64,000 bases of DNA from Acinetobacter shaoyimingii (GCF_011578045.1 NZ_CP049801.1:2418001-2482000), one strand, 5' to 3'; counted from the first letter of the stretch, positions 43,822 to 53,586 are shown. The notes: a model not told the origin generated them from the letters alone. Numbers and translations: made by a program.

Positions 43822-46050
43822 TTAGAAATCAATTTGCATTGATAATTTATAAGTACGAGGGTCACCACCGACACCGACATAACCGTTCCAAACCCCTGCC
43901 CAATGTTTTTTATCTAAAACATTATCTACACCGCCACGAAACACCACATTATGTTTGGCAATATTGGTGGCATAACGACCACCTAAATCGAGCACAAACC
44001 AATCAGGAATTTTTTGCGTATTGGTATCGTTGGCATACAAACTTCCTGTATAGGTGGTATTTGCAGTTAAAGTTAAACCTTCAAGTTGTTGTACATCCCA
44101 TTCAAGCCCAAGATTGGATTGCCAATGTGGAATACCTTTCACATCATTTCCATCCATGACACCGCCTGCAGTCTTTTTCCATTCAGCTTCTAAATACGAC
44201 ACTCCACCAAGTAACCGCACATTTTCAATAATTTCGCCCGCAGTGGTCCATTCAATCCCTCGGTTGCGCTGTTCACTTTCGCTGTAATTACGATTGGCAT
44301 CTTGCGCTAAACTATTTTTGGTAATTTGATAGATACTCAGGGTATTTTTAAATTTACCCATATCCCATTTCGTACCCACTTCATACTGTTTTGATTTATA
44401 CGGTTTAAGCGTTTTTTCTGCGATTAATGGATTGGTCGGGTCTGTGATGGTATCGCCTTGTGACAAACCTTCAATATAGTTCGCATAAAGTGACAATGAA
44501 TTGTCCCAAGGCTTAACTACGAAACCGACCATGGGGGTCACTGCACTCTCGTCATAATACGGACTGCTTGGAAGTCCTGTTAAAATGCTATAGCTTTGTG
44601 ATTTCACATTTTGATGACGTATACCCAAAGTCAATTGATACTTTTCATCCATAGTCGACAAAGTATCTGCTACAGCAAAACTGGTCAGCGTTGTGTCAGA
44701 GGTTTTGGGTAAATAAGTTGGACGTGCGGCATTTAAAGCTGGGCGTGTTGGACGGTAAATATTCGATGCCCAAGGTGTTCCCATGACCAGTCCCATCTGG
44801 GTATCTTGATCTAATAAGTTGGCGCTGATCACCACATTGTGTTTAATCGCACCGGTATTAAATTTACCTCGTACCCCTAATTCACCCGCATCGACATTGG
44901 TTTTATTGGCATTCATACGCGACACAGCCATATAGTCGCCATTGGGTTGTGCTGCATTGCCTAAAGCATTATTGGCAATCACTCCCACACCATTTTGGCG
45001 TTTCGTTCCCGCTGATACAAAGGCTGTCCATTCAGGCGCAAAATCATATTCAACATGGGCAATCGCCCCGCGTGTTTTGGTATGAGAGTAAGAACCAGGT
45101 TGATGATTCAACTTAGAATCTGGTGCTTTAGGTACAACTGATGTTGCAAAGGACACCATCAGTGGCTGTCCACCATCGAGTTTTTCATTAATATCATATA
45201 AGTCTAAGCTGGCACGGAATTTTTTACCCTTATAATCGAATGCAGCCGAACCCAAATAACGGTTTTCCTCTTGCCCATCAAGCGCTGTATCACCATAAGA
45301 TTTGAGTGCATTGACACGTACACCAAACTGTCCATCTTGTCCGAAACGGCGTCCAACATCGATATGAACACCAAAAGTTGAATCAGATTTATATGTTGTG
45401 GTTAATCGTGTAATGTCTTCAGAAGTTGCTCGTTTGGGCACGACATTAATCACGCCGCCCACTGCCCCACCAATGGACATCCCATTCAGTAATGCACTGG
45501 TACCCTTAAACACATCGACACGTTCTAAAAATTCAGTGGGTACACGATTATGCGGTAAAAGCCCAAATAAACCATTCCACGCTAACTCATGACTTTGTGT
45601 GTATAGACCACGAATATTGAAGTATTCGCCTATGCCTCCTTTAGAAAATACACTACGTACCGATGGCTCACTTCTTAAAACATCTGCAACAGAAGTCGCT
45701 TGCTGGTCGGCAATATACTTTGAGGTGTAACTGGTGATACTAAATGGAATATCCATGTCATCTTTATCACCCAATATCCCCACTTGGCTTTTTTTACTGA
45801 TTTGCCCTGCTGAAAGTGTTTGATCTTGATTTGCTGAAACGACAATAGTAGGAAGTTGTTGTTCAGTTGTATTTGTCGTTACTGAACTATTTGTTGTACT
45901 ACTTGTTGTACTACTTTCTGGATTGAACAAACTTTGTGTATTTTGAACATCATTTAGATTGAGCGCATCCTCAGCCAAAACATACTGTGTAGACAGCAAA
46001 GCTAAACTTAAAAATAAAACAGATTTTTTTAATTGATATATCGTGCTCAT
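43822..46050 (-). CDS. TonB-dependent ferric-siderophore receptor
   Basis: A 742-residue outer-membrane beta-barrel receptor. A signal peptide (ending near YVLA) is followed by a Ser/Thr/Asn-rich stretch and a TonB-box-like segment (PTIVVSA), then the plug (GILGDKDDMDIPFSITSYT, VRSVFSKGGIGEYFNIRGL) and a barrel ending in a typical C-terminal Phe (LSMQIDF). The Gly/Asn-rich plug and length fit siderophore receptors of the FpvA/FhuE type. A Fur-box-like site lies 43 bases upstream. It is first in the receptor-MFS-SIP operon. Confidence 0.88.
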   Translation of the reverse strand: MSTIYQLKKSVLFLSLALLSTQYVLAEDALNLNDVQNTQSLFNPESSTTSSTTNSSVTTNTTEQQLPTIVVSANQDQTLSAGQISKKSQVGILGDKDDMDIPFSITSYTSKYIADQQATSVADVLRSEPSVRSVFSKGGIGEYFNIRGLYTQSHELAWNGLFGLLPHNRVPTEFLERVDVFKGTSALLNGMSIGGAVGGVINVVPKRATSEDITRLTTTYKSDSTFGVHIDVGRRFGQDGQFGVRVNALKSYGDTALDGQEENRYLGSAAFDYKGKKFRASLDLYDINEKLDGGQPLMVSFATSVVPKAPDSKLNHQPGSYSHTKTRGAIAHVEYDFAPEWTAFVSAGTKRQNGVGVIANNALGNAAQPNGDYMAVSRMNANKTNVDAGELGVRGKFNTGAIKHNVVISANLLDQDTQMGLVMGTPWASNIYRPTRPALNAARPTYLPKTSDTTLTSFAVADTLSTMDEKYQLTLGIRHQNVKSQSYSILTGLPSSPYYDESAVTPMVGFVVKPWDNSLSLYANYIEGLSQGDTITDPTNPLIAEKTLKPYKSKQYEVGTKWDMGKFKNTLSIYQITKNSLAQDANRNYSESEQRNRGIEWTTAGEIIENVRLLGGVSYLEAEWKKTAGGVMDGNDVKGIPHWQSNLGLEWDVQQLEGLTLTANTTYTGSLYANDTNTQKIPDWFVLDLGGRYATNIAKHNVVFRGGVDNVLDKKHWAGVWNGYVGVGGDPRTYKLSMQIDF

Positions 46051-46092
46051 TTTTTACCTTGGAGAGAAAGGTTCTGCATAAAGTCCATGAAT

Positions 46093-46111
46093 GTTATCAA
46101 GAATCATTCTC
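46093..46111 (-). promoter_or_regulatory. Fur-box-like site of the receptor operon
   Basis: The 19 bases match the Fur consensus at 13 positions, best over the half AATCATT. It lies 43 bases before the receptor start. Iron-starvation induction through Fur is expected for this operon. Confidence 0.6.
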
Positions 46112-46374
46112 AAGTACTAAAAATTATCCGATATTAATTTATAAAATTGGGAAAGATATTGTTTTTAAATATTTTTCTATTTAGGGACTGCTAAGAAAAT
46201 TTTCATTGCTTCAATCACAGGAATTCATATTTCTTGGCAAATGCTTCATTCATTATTTTAAGATATGAATAAGGGTCTCTTGTCATTGCAGACAAGCCTT
46301 GTGAAATAGCAATAGCCCCTAATTCCCCCCTTAATACATTGACATAAAATAACGATCTATAACTTTAAAAGATA

Positions 46375-46416
46375 TTGACTTGCTTAAATATTTTAATGAT
46401 AATGATTCTCATTTAT
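46375..46416 (+). promoter_or_regulatory. Promoter with overlapping Fur-box-like site for the AraC gene
   Basis: TTGACT (46375-46380) and GATAAT (46398-46403) are spaced 17 bases. The 19-base stretch 46398-46416 matches the Fur consensus at 14 positions and covers the -10 box, so Fur would block this promoter when iron is plentiful. Transcription would begin near 46410, only about 15-25 bases before the possible start codons. Confidence 0.65.
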
Positions 46417-46423
46417 ACTTATT

Positions 46424-47362
46424 ATGAGCACCCTGATGTCTATTTACATTGATTCCCACAAGGCTGTGTTAAAACAAGTTGGTGATCTTTTTTTAGATAT
46501 GTACTCACCCTTGCCGAATCACCACTTAAATCATTTCAACCCTTCGGAAGGCGAAGGCTATAGTGAAATTTATGATTTTGGAAAACTCTGTGTAGGCAAG
46601 GGCAAATATTGGGTGGATCGACCATTAAAAATGAGTGCTGAATCTCCGACAAATGCATTTGGCATCACCATTTTACTCTCTGGCACGCATCACATTAAAA
46701 ACCATAGCACGAATCATGAATATCACATTCGATCGCCTATGATTATTTTGCGTAAAGGCAGTTTAGGTCTACAAACCATTTATCTTCAAGAAAACAAAGA
46801 AATGTCCCTGATTACACTCGATTTTAATGAAACATTTCTTGAGATTTTGGAGAGCAATTTTCAACATCATGAACTGGTTAAATTCTTTTTATCAGGTTCA
46901 GGTTCTGCATTAAAAACCATCACTATTCCAAATAAAAATGTTTTACATCAAGCACACTATTTATTGAATCTTCCTTTTGCCCAATCGTCTATAGATCTAT
47001 TGCATTTGGAAGGTGCAGCACTGGAATTAATGAGTTTATTGCTCGATAACAATACAAAGCCTGACGAAGTCCCAGTTTCCATCACCAAAACAATTGAAAT
47101 TCTAAAAACCGATTTTGAGCAAAAAATTACGATTCGTGCTTTGGCAAAACAAGTGGGTATCAATGAGTGTGATCTAAAGCGCTTATTTAAAGTATATACA
47201 GGTAAAACAATTGGGCATTATTTATTAGAAATTCGCATGAAACATGCACAAATTTTACTTAAAGAAGGTGTTTCAATTGAATACGTGGCCAATCAAATTG
47301 GTTACAGCAGTGCACAATATTTTAGGCAAGTTTTTGAGCGTCATTTTGGTTATCGTTGCTAA
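46424..47362 (+). CDS. AraC-family regulator next to the siderophore genes
   Basis: A 312-residue transcription factor: an N-terminal domain of about 200 residues with no recognised ligand motif, and a C-terminal double helix-turn-helix (ITIRALAKQVGINECDLKRLF near 240 and SIEYVANQIGYSSAQYFRQVFERHFG at the end). Regulators of the PchR/FpvR type near a receptor usually sense the siderophore and activate its uptake. It is divergent from the receptor. Two ATG codons (46424, 46436) are possible starts; neither has a clear ribosome site. Confidence 0.82.
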   Translation: MSTLMSIYIDSHKAVLKQVGDLFLDMYSPLPNHHLNHFNPSEGEGYSEIYDFGKLCVGKGKYWVDRPLKMSAESPTNAFGITILLSGTHHIKNHSTNHEYHIRSPMIILRKGSLGLQTIYLQENKEMSLITLDFNETFLEILESNFQHHELVKFFLSGSGSALKTITIPNKNVLHQAHYLLNLPFAQSSIDLLHLEGAALELMSLLLDNNTKPDEVPVSITKTIEILKTDFEQKITIRALAKQVGINECDLKRLFKVYTGKTIGHYLLEIRMKHAQILLKEGVSIEYVANQIGYSSAQYFRQVFERHFGYRC

Positions 47363-47412
47363 AGCACAATGAATCAAAAAAAATCAAAACAACGCCCTAC
47401 AGTAACTCCATC

Positions 47413-48336
47413 TCAAACATGATTAAAATTATTTAACACTTTGTTTTTTTGTAATTTTTCAATGAACTCCTTACCCATTAATGCATATTCTAAGGGATTC
47501 GCAATTTTTGGATCTTGTTCAGCTTCAATGACAATCCAACCATGATAGTGATGCTCGGTCAAATAATCATAAATTTCTTGATAGTTAATGACACCATCCC
47601 CCGGCACAGTAAAAATGCCATGTAAAAATGAGTCTAGGAATGATTTATTGCTTTTTTTACATTGCTCTAATGGCTCCAGACGTACATCTTTAAAATGCAC
47701 ATGCGCAATCCGATCAATATATTGGTGCAACATCGACAATGCATCTCCATCAGATACATAAATATGCCCAGTGTCATACAGCAAAAATACTTTGGTTGGA
47801 TCTGTCATGGCCATTAAACGATCCACTTCTTCTTTAGTCTGTACACCAGTTCCCATGTGATGATGAAATACCAATTTCAAATTATATTTCAGCGCCAATT
47901 CACCAAAAACATTTAAACCATCGGCAAGTTGTTGCCACTCTTCATCAGAAAAGTACGGCTTTTCCGTATAGACACATTGTCCATTGCCTTGAATGCTATA
48001 GGTTTGCTCCGAATAAACCACGACATCAGCATGAACAGCGTGTAAAAATTGACAATGTTTTTCAAAATCAATAAGCGCTTGTTCTAAGCCATCACGAATG
48101 ATATAACCGCTAAACCATTGGCCAATAATATTGGTTTTTCGGAGACGCACTTCTTTATTTAATTCTTCAGGATCAGTCGGATAACATCCGCCAATTTCTG
48201 TACCTTCATAGCCCGCAACAACTGCATCACTTAAAATTTGCTTATAGGTGTTTTCTTTACCAATTTCAGGAATATCATCATTACGCCAACCAATCGGTGC
48301 AATGCCTATGCGTATTTTATTTTGACCGATGTCCAT
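47413..48336 (-). CDS. iolE: Inosose dehydratase IolE
   Basis: It dehydrates 2-keto-myo-inositol (scyllo-inosose) to a trihydroxycyclohexane-dione in inositol breakdown; a metal-dependent TIM barrel. The N-terminal [19 protein letters not shown], then [50 protein letters not shown] and VPGDGVINY segments follow the B. subtilis IolE pattern closely. The ATG used has GGAG upstream; another ATG 15 bases earlier is possible. Apart from an IolG-like gene 12 kb away, no other iol gene is visible in the window. It is divergent from a second TIM-barrel gene. Confidence 0.92.
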   Translation of the reverse strand: MDIGQNKIRIGIAPIGWRNDDIPEIGKENTYKQILSDAVVAGYEGTEIGGCYPTDPEELNKEVRLRKTNIIGQWFSGYIIRDGLEQALIDFEKHCQFLHAVHADVVVYSEQTYSIQGNGQCVYTEKPYFSDEEWQQLADGLNVFGELALKYNLKLVFHHHMGTGVQTKEEVDRLMAMTDPTKVFLLYDTGHIYVSDGDALSMLHQYIDRIAHVHFKDVRLEPLEQCKKSNKSFLDSFLHGIFTVPGDGVINYQEIYDYLTEHHYHGWIVIEAEQDPKIANPLEYALMGKEFIEKLQKNKVLNNFNHV

Positions 48337-48901
48337 ATACCTATTCTCCATTAATTATGTTAGCCGAGCGGGGCTATATTCGTTTTAAAATATTGTTGTC
48401 TAATTTCTCTCTTTTATCAGCGATAAAAATGAAAAACTTATTTTCAGCTTTTGCGGTGTATTCGGCGCTATGTCTGCTTAAGGTATGTTGATCTGGTTTA
48501 TTCATGTTGAATATATTTTTTGTTGTTTAGATAGATGGAGCAAAATAGCCAGTATGATCAACGTTTTCAAAGGTATGATGTCATTTTAGGTTATTTAAAA
48601 ATACGCTGACTTACATTCACACCACGAACGACTGGCTTTTCTAAAACACTCATTTTTCTTTTTAATGCCTAGAATGATGTATCGTGATTTCAATTTATTT
48701 GCTGATTTTATAAAATTTATTTGCTGATTTTATAAATGGCTTGAGCAGACAAGATTATTTCAACTTTAAAAGATGCTTTAGATATTTGATTAGGGATTAA
48801 CGCCAAAAACGAAATAGTGTTTTAACTTTTTAATGTTTTTCTGATGAAAATTAATTGCTAGTCTTTCTAAAAAATATGTATATGTAAAGGAAGACATTTT
48901 C
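48337..48901. other. 565-bp divergent promoter region
   Basis: Non-coding between iolE and the second TIM-barrel gene; the short open frame at 48297-48491 overlaps iolE in another frame. It holds a perfect 22-bp tandem duplication at 48692-48735. No riboswitch or terminator is evident. Confidence 0.55.
48692..48735. repeat. Perfect 22-bp tandem duplication
   Basis: The unit aatttatttgctgattttataa occurs twice in a row without mismatch, in the divergent region before the TIM-barrel gene. It may change regulator spacing or be a slippage product. Confidence 0.9.
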
Positions 48902-49753
48902 ATGCAAAAAAATTTAGAACTGATTGCTGCTTACTTCACCATTGGCGGGGATGTTTACCCAGGTGCTCCTTCTGAAGTCAGTCCATTTTCATTTGCACAT
49001 CGTGTACAAGCTGCAGCTGAAGCAGGCTATAAAGGCGTTGGTTTAGTCCATAACGATTTGATGGCTGTTGCTGATAAACTCGGCTACAAACAAATGCGTC
49101 AAATCTTAAATGAATTTGGCATGAAATACTTTGAAATTGAAATTTTAGAACATTGGTATCGTAGCGGTGAAATTCGTCGTCAATCCGATAAAATTCGTGC
49201 AGAAATGCTGGAAGTAGCCGCAGAAGTTGGTGTGAGCACCATCAAACTAGGCTCAGGTCCTGCAGATGATCCTTTAAATATTGAATTAATGACGGAAAAC
49301 TTTGCAAAAATAGCAGATCAAGCCGCTGTATCTGATACCGCCGTCATGATCGAATTTATGCCATTTTGTAATTTAAATACTTTAGCACCTGCCATCGAAA
49401 TTGCTCAAAATGCGAATCGTAAAAATGCAGGGATATTGTTAGATATTTGGCATGTGGCACGTGCAAATATTGATTTTAATGATATTCGCAGTATTCCTCA
49501 GCATTTGATTAAAGGTATCGAATTGGATGATGCAAATCGTTATCCACTTGAGAACTTATTTTTAGATACGATTCACAAACGTCAATTGCCAGGTGATGGT
49601 GATTTAGATCTTGCACTGTTTATCGATGCGGTCAAATCTACAGGATTTGCAGGTCCTTGGGGCGTTGAAGTGATTTCTGAAGTTCATCGTAAAAAACCAT
49701 TACAACAGATGGCACAAGAATCATTTGAAAAAACCATACGCTACTTTCAATAA
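48902..49753 (+). CDS. Second PF01261-type TIM-barrel isomerase/epimerase/dehydratase
   Basis: A 283-residue metal-dependent TIM barrel of the AP-endonuclease-2/xylose-isomerase superfamily. Likely metal ligands are Glu in MIEFMPF (near 150), Asp and His in LLDIWHVARANIDF (near 182), and Glu in GVEVISE near 255. The family includes IolE, inosose isomerases, 3-keto-glycoside eliminases and the aromatising 3-dehydroshikimate dehydratase AsbF, so the reaction cannot be fixed by fold. Next to IolE and a hydroxyquinol pathway, a second dehydration step is a reasonable guess. It has a good ribosome site (AAGGAAGA). Confidence 0.8.
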   Translation: MQKNLELIAAYFTIGGDVYPGAPSEVSPFSFAHRVQAAAEAGYKGVGLVHNDLMAVADKLGYKQMRQILNEFGMKYFEIEILEHWYRSGEIRRQSDKIRAEMLEVAAEVGVSTIKLGSGPADDPLNIELMTENFAKIADQAAVSDTAVMIEFMPFCNLNTLAPAIEIAQNANRKNAGILLDIWHVARANIDFNDIRSIPQHLIKGIELDDANRYPLENLFLDTIHKRQLPGDGDLDLALFIDAVKSTGFAGPWGVEVISEVHRKKPLQQMAQESFEKTIRYFQ

Positions 49754-49790
49754 ATGCTGCTGAAACTCATGCATCTTTAATTCATTAATC

Positions 49791-49818
49791 ATTTAAATAC
49801 TCTTAGGAGTATTTAAAT
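49791..49818 (+). terminator. Palindromic hairpin after the TIM-barrel gene
   Basis: The arms atttaaatactc/gagtatttaaat are perfect around ttag, 38 bases after the stop. The downstream T-tract is poor, so its strength as a terminator is uncertain. Confidence 0.5.
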
Positions 49819-50164
49819 TAAAAAATAAGATTGTGCGAACCTAAAAATAGAGCTTGAAATGAAGGGCGAGTAAATCATCCAATGATTATAAAGCTACCTT
49901 CCTGATAAATAGTCATATACAGCAAGATATCAGTCCCTATTATGGGTTATTTTTCACTAAACTGAACAGCATCTTTGTTCAGCCCTATTCAATACTATTC
50001 AGGTCACATCTAGGTTTGAAAAACTGTCTTGGTTTGAATTAGCTTGATATTCAATATCATAATAATGGTTCAATGTTAAAAGGCCCAATCAATCTAGTTG
50101 GGCTTTTATACTAAATGCATTTTAACTCATCATCATATTCAATAGCATAATGCTGAGCCTATCA
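49819..50164. other. Non-coding stretch with a terminator for the porin gene
   Basis: No gene is apparent. A hairpin at 50077-50108 (aaaaggcccaa/ttgggctttt) is the likely terminator of the porin gene on the minus strand. Confidence 0.6.
50077..50108 (-). terminator. Rho-independent terminator of the porin gene
   Basis: The stem aaaagcccaa/ttgggccttt with an AT-rich loop lies about 55 bases after the porin stop on the minus strand, with a short T-run beyond. Confidence 0.7.
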
Positions 50165-51352
50165 TTACCACCAATGTTCGAGCTGAATTCCAATATTAGA
50201 TCCGTGCGAAGTATTAAAGAAACGACTGTCTGGATGGACTGAATCTCTTCGCATTTGCTCATTGTCGTTCCAAAATGCATAGGTATAAAAGAGTCTTAAC
50301 TCTGGTCGATCATTATAACCTGTGCCTTTTAATGACCAAGTTGGCGCAATTGTGATTTTACTGAGGTTGTAAGTCTGATTTTTATCACTGATTTGATCAT
50401 ATCCAACTTCCCCTGTAATTTTAAAATGTTCTTTAACGACGTAAGACGTTCGAGAACCAGCAGAAAACCATTTGGTATCGTCAGTATTTTCGTTACGATT
50501 CACTTGATAAAGAATCTGCGCCTGCCCATTAAATATTTTGTTGTCACTTTCCCAATCTAAGACATCGAGTACTCGAAATGTTTTATTTTTTCGAGTTAGA
50601 TGAAAATCTCCTGTATGACTTAACGCTGTTCCAGGACCTTCACCATATTGCACTGCAACCGTATTTTTTCCATTCAGTACATCTGAGGTTACCAATTGCA
50701 GCGTAACAGCAAGACCTTTATTTTTAGCATCGATATATGACACCCCTCCATTCAATGTATTTTTATCATTCAGTTGAATATCTTGGACAGTTAAATCGTG
50801 CCGATTAATGTAGTTTTCTTGAAATGCATTATCTTTTCTGGAAAAAACATAACTTAAGGCAAAATCATCAAACTTATAGCGATCTATACCAAACCCAGTA
50901 CCACTCTGATTCCAATAGAAAAAATCAGTCATATGGATATCATTACGATTGTAGTATCTTCTACCCGCCCAAAAGTTACCGCCATTTAAAAATGGAACAT
51001 TCTTCCATTCCAAATAAATTTCTCTTAATCGTGTAAAACCATTATCCCCATTAAAAGTCAGGGATTGATCGTATTGATTATAGAGTTGTAACATTCCCTT
51101 AATGTCAATTTTGGAGCCATCAGAGAATTCCACTAAATTTTGAGTAGCAGCAAGTTCAGCATATTGCTCACATTCATTACCTAATCGGTATTTAGAGTGA
51201 GCACCAATTAATCTAAAACACTCTTGTGTTCCGCCGTTATCGGTTGCTCCAATACCAGTTCGGAAATAGCCATTTGTTTCCAGTGCTGTGACCAACTGCG
51301 ATGTTGTAAGAATTGTCGCGCCTAAGGTCGAGGTAATTATTTTTGTTTTCAT
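50165..51352 (-). CDS. LamB-type carbohydrate porin
   Basis: An outer-membrane porin of about 395 residues. A signal peptide (ending near VTALE) is followed by LamB/ScrY-style segments: GYFRTGIGATDNGGTQECF, KYRLGNECEQYAEL, a central FWAGRRYYNRNDIHMTDFFYWNQSGTGFGI and the aromatic C-terminus IQLEHWW. LamB-type porins let sugars and oligosaccharides cross the outer membrane. The ATG used has AAGGA nine bases upstream. In Acinetobacter such a porin in a catabolic cluster suggests a carbohydrate-like substrate. It follows the reductase gene on the same strand. Confidence 0.85.
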   Translation of the reverse strand: MKTKIITSTLGATILTTSQLVTALETNGYFRTGIGATDNGGTQECFRLIGAHSKYRLGNECEQYAELAATQNLVEFSDGSKIDIKGMLQLYNQYDQSLTFNGDNGFTRLREIYLEWKNVPFLNGGNFWAGRRYYNRNDIHMTDFFYWNQSGTGFGIDRYKFDDFALSYVFSRKDNAFQENYINRHDLTVQDIQLNDKNTLNGGVSYIDAKNKGLAVTLQLVTSDVLNGKNTVAVQYGEGPGTALSHTGDFHLTRKNKTFRVLDVLDWESDNKIFNGQAQILYQVNRNENTDDTKWFSAGSRTSYVVKEHFKITGEVGYDQISDKNQTYNLSKITIAPTWSLKGTGYNDRPELRLFYTYAFWNDNEQMRRDSVHPDSRFFNTSHGSNIGIQLEHWW

Positions 51353-51444
51353 TCTCAAAAATTCCTTTTTTGAATCATTTATCTATTTGCCTTATGTGTC
51401 ATAAGACAGATAGATGCGGTTTGTAAGTTGAATTAAATGCCTCA

Positions 51445-52515
51445 TTAGGCTGGACGATTACCTTCAAAAGCATTTTGAAGTAATGCTCGAATGGCATTTT
51501 TTTCAATGGGTTCAGGATTCCAATACGGGTTAGATAATGCGATTTCAGTGGCTTTATTTAAATCTGCTTCGCTTAATCCCAAGGATTCAAGTGAGGTTGG
51601 TCCATTTAGCTCTGAAATGAGCTGAAATAGTGCTTGGGCTGCAGTACCTTCCGAAGCTCCCAATGCTCGTTTAATACGCATCATGGCTTCTGGTGCAGCT
51701 TTTTCGTTATATGCAATTGCATGAGGCAAAATGATGGTATGCGTTTCTGCATGAGGTAAGTTAAAACTTCCACCTAAGGTATGACAAAGCTTATGGTGTA
51801 TGGCCATACCAACATTACCCAGCACATAACCACACAACCAAGCACCATATAAACATAGACTACGGGCTTCAATATCTTGATCATTTTTTCTTAATAGTCG
51901 GAGTCCATCTGCTAAGGATTTAATGCCTTCTTCGGCGAGTAAGGACATAATCGGATTACCATTTTGGGCATATAACCCCTCAGCAGCATGTGCGATTGCA
52001 TTAATACCACTGGTGATCGACATTTCAATCGGTAAACTTAAAGTCAGCTCTGGATCATAGATCACGGTCTTGGGTAACACGCGAGGATCGTTACCCGTTT
52101 TCTTTATTCCATTCTCAGTAATGCCATAAACAGGGGTCATCTCAGATCCTGCATACGTCGTTGGAATTGCAAGAATGGGCAAATCGTATTCAAGTGCAAT
52201 CGCTTTTCCAAGCCCCGTAGTTGATCCTCCTCCTACTGCAATTGCACAGTCCGCTCCCAGCTCTCTGGCAACAGCAACAGCTTCTTTAGCTGTTTCAACT
52301 GGAACATGCATCACCGCTTTAGGGAAAATACCTACCGCATCATGCCCCAAGATATCTGATATTTTTTGTGCAAGTTCAACTTGTTCAGGGGTCGATAAAA
52401 TCAAAGCTTTTTTTGCGCCGAGGCGTTCAATTTCATTTTTTAATTTTTTGAGAGAGCCAGCACCAAAAATCACACGACTTTGCGGAACGTTATATTCAAA
52501 CTCATTTTTCATCAT
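51445..52515 (-). CDS. Maleylacetate reductase
   Basis: It reduces maleylacetate to 3-oxoadipate with NAD(P)H, the step after hydroxyquinol ring cleavage. The protein has about 356 residues and belongs to the iron-type alcohol-dehydrogenase superfamily; AVGGGSTTGLGKAIA binds the nucleotide and IPTTYAGSEMTPVYG, HAAEGLY and HHKLCHTLGG mark the active site. Five ATG codons in a row near 52512-52524 are possible starts; the central one is well spaced from AAGG. It is in the run with the small NTF2-like gene upstream and the porin downstream. Confidence 0.92.
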   Translation of the reverse strand: MMKNEFEYNVPQSRVIFGAGSLKKLKNEIERLGAKKALILSTPEQVELAQKISDILGHDAVGIFPKAVMHVPVETAKEAVAVARELGADCAIAVGGGSTTGLGKAIALEYDLPILAIPTTYAGSEMTPVYGITENGIKKTGNDPRVLPKTVIYDPELTLSLPIEMSITSGINAIAHAAEGLYAQNGNPIMSLLAEEGIKSLADGLRLLRKNDQDIEARSLCLYGAWLCGYVLGNVGMAIHHKLCHTLGGSFNLPHAETHTIILPHAIAYNEKAAPEAMMRIKRALGASEGTAAQALFQLISELNGPTSLESLGLSEADLNKATEIALSNPYWNPEPIEKNAIRALLQNAFEGNRPA

Positions 52516-52526
52516 CATCATCATCC

Positions 52527-52892
52527 TTATGGTATTGGCGTTGGCTGATAGGCGTAAAAAAGCCAAATGCTATTTTCTTTTTTCCAAACAGCCAGTGACT
52601 TATTCTTTAAGCTTTTTGCGACATTGCCAGCAACTAAATCTGAATGCATTTCACCAAATACGAGTGCTACATCACCAATAATCTGTATTTTATGAATCGG
52701 GTGTTCGATCCATTTATAATCGTAAAAACCACCAAATAATTTACTTAAATAGGATTCTTTTGAATCTGTAATACCACTTGTATGGGTATACGTCATATCT
52801 GGATGTGCAAGTTTTGCAAAATCTTCATATCGCTTTTCAACGATTGCTTTGAAGCGCTCTTCTTCAAGACTTTTAATTAAAATATCTTCCAT
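52527..52892 (-). CDS. Small NTF2/SnoaL-like protein (DUF4440 type)
   Basis: A 121-residue protein with the cone-shaped NTF2-like fold signature: a helical N-terminus (LEEERFKAIVEKRYEDFAKLAHPDMTYTHTSG) followed by beta strands ending in AVWKKENSIWLFYAYQPTP. The fold includes dehydratases and isomerases such as scytalone dehydratase, as well as non-catalytic dimers. Its catalytic residues cannot be assigned with confidence; the His in AHPDMTY and HPIHK are candidates. It sits 11 bases upstream of the maleylacetate reductase start, so it is co-transcribed with ring-breakdown genes. Confidence 0.75.
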   Translation of the reverse strand: MEDILIKSLEEERFKAIVEKRYEDFAKLAHPDMTYTHTSGITDSKESYLSKLFGGFYDYKWIEHPIHKIQIIGDVALVFGEMHSDLVAGNVAKSLKNKSLAVWKKENSIWLFYAYQPTPIP

Positions 52893-53394
52893 TAATTTAA
52901 TAATGTTCCATATAACTTAAGATTTAATTCATCCTATCTTTTATAAAAGAAGTAAAAAACAACGATTAAGGAAATTATTATTTTCATAAATGAAAAGAAT
53001 CATTTTACTTAAAATTTAATTATAAAAATTAGATACTTATCTTTTTTAAATGCGCTGTGAAAATAATTCTGAATGAATTTCATCTAAATTCTGCTTAATC
53101 CAACTTTTTATTCACTTGAATCGTGAGCTTAATTCTCATGATAAAGCGGCTATGTACTTCTTAATGTACATATTCTTGCAGAATCACCTGAGCTGTTTCA
53201 GGCTTTACTGATTACTCAATTGTATCTTTCGTTCAGTAAAATAAATCAAATTTCAAATTATTCTGCTGTCTAAGTTGCTACGCATTTGCTTTGAATCAAA
53301 ATTGAAAAAGACAATTTCAGAAATATAAAACTTAAGATTTCGGTTTGAGTTTTAAATATTTGCAATGGTAAGTTCAATTTATAGAAAGACATTA

Positions 53395-53444
53395 GATTTT
53401 TAGAGAAACAGTATTAAATGATTTTTAGAGAAACCGTATTAAAC
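53395..53444. repeat. 25-bp tandem duplication
   Basis: Two neighbouring copies of gatttttagagaaac-gtattaaa differ at one internal base and the last base. They lie in non-coding sequence. Confidence 0.8.
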
Positions 53445-53586
53445 AGAAAAATAATGAAGTAAAACCAAATATGAAGACTTGAGTGATGAACTTATTGTGG
53501 CAACTTAACTCATGGCGCTGCCCATCTCTATTTTAAATCTATGGCATATCCGTGAATCACAGTTAAAATAGAGGATTAAACTTATT

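Noticed and set aside
52175..52681. A 168-codon frame opposite maleylacetate reductase and the NTF2-like gene
   Set aside because: It spans two well-supported genes on the other strand and has no ribosome site; its composition is that of a shadow.
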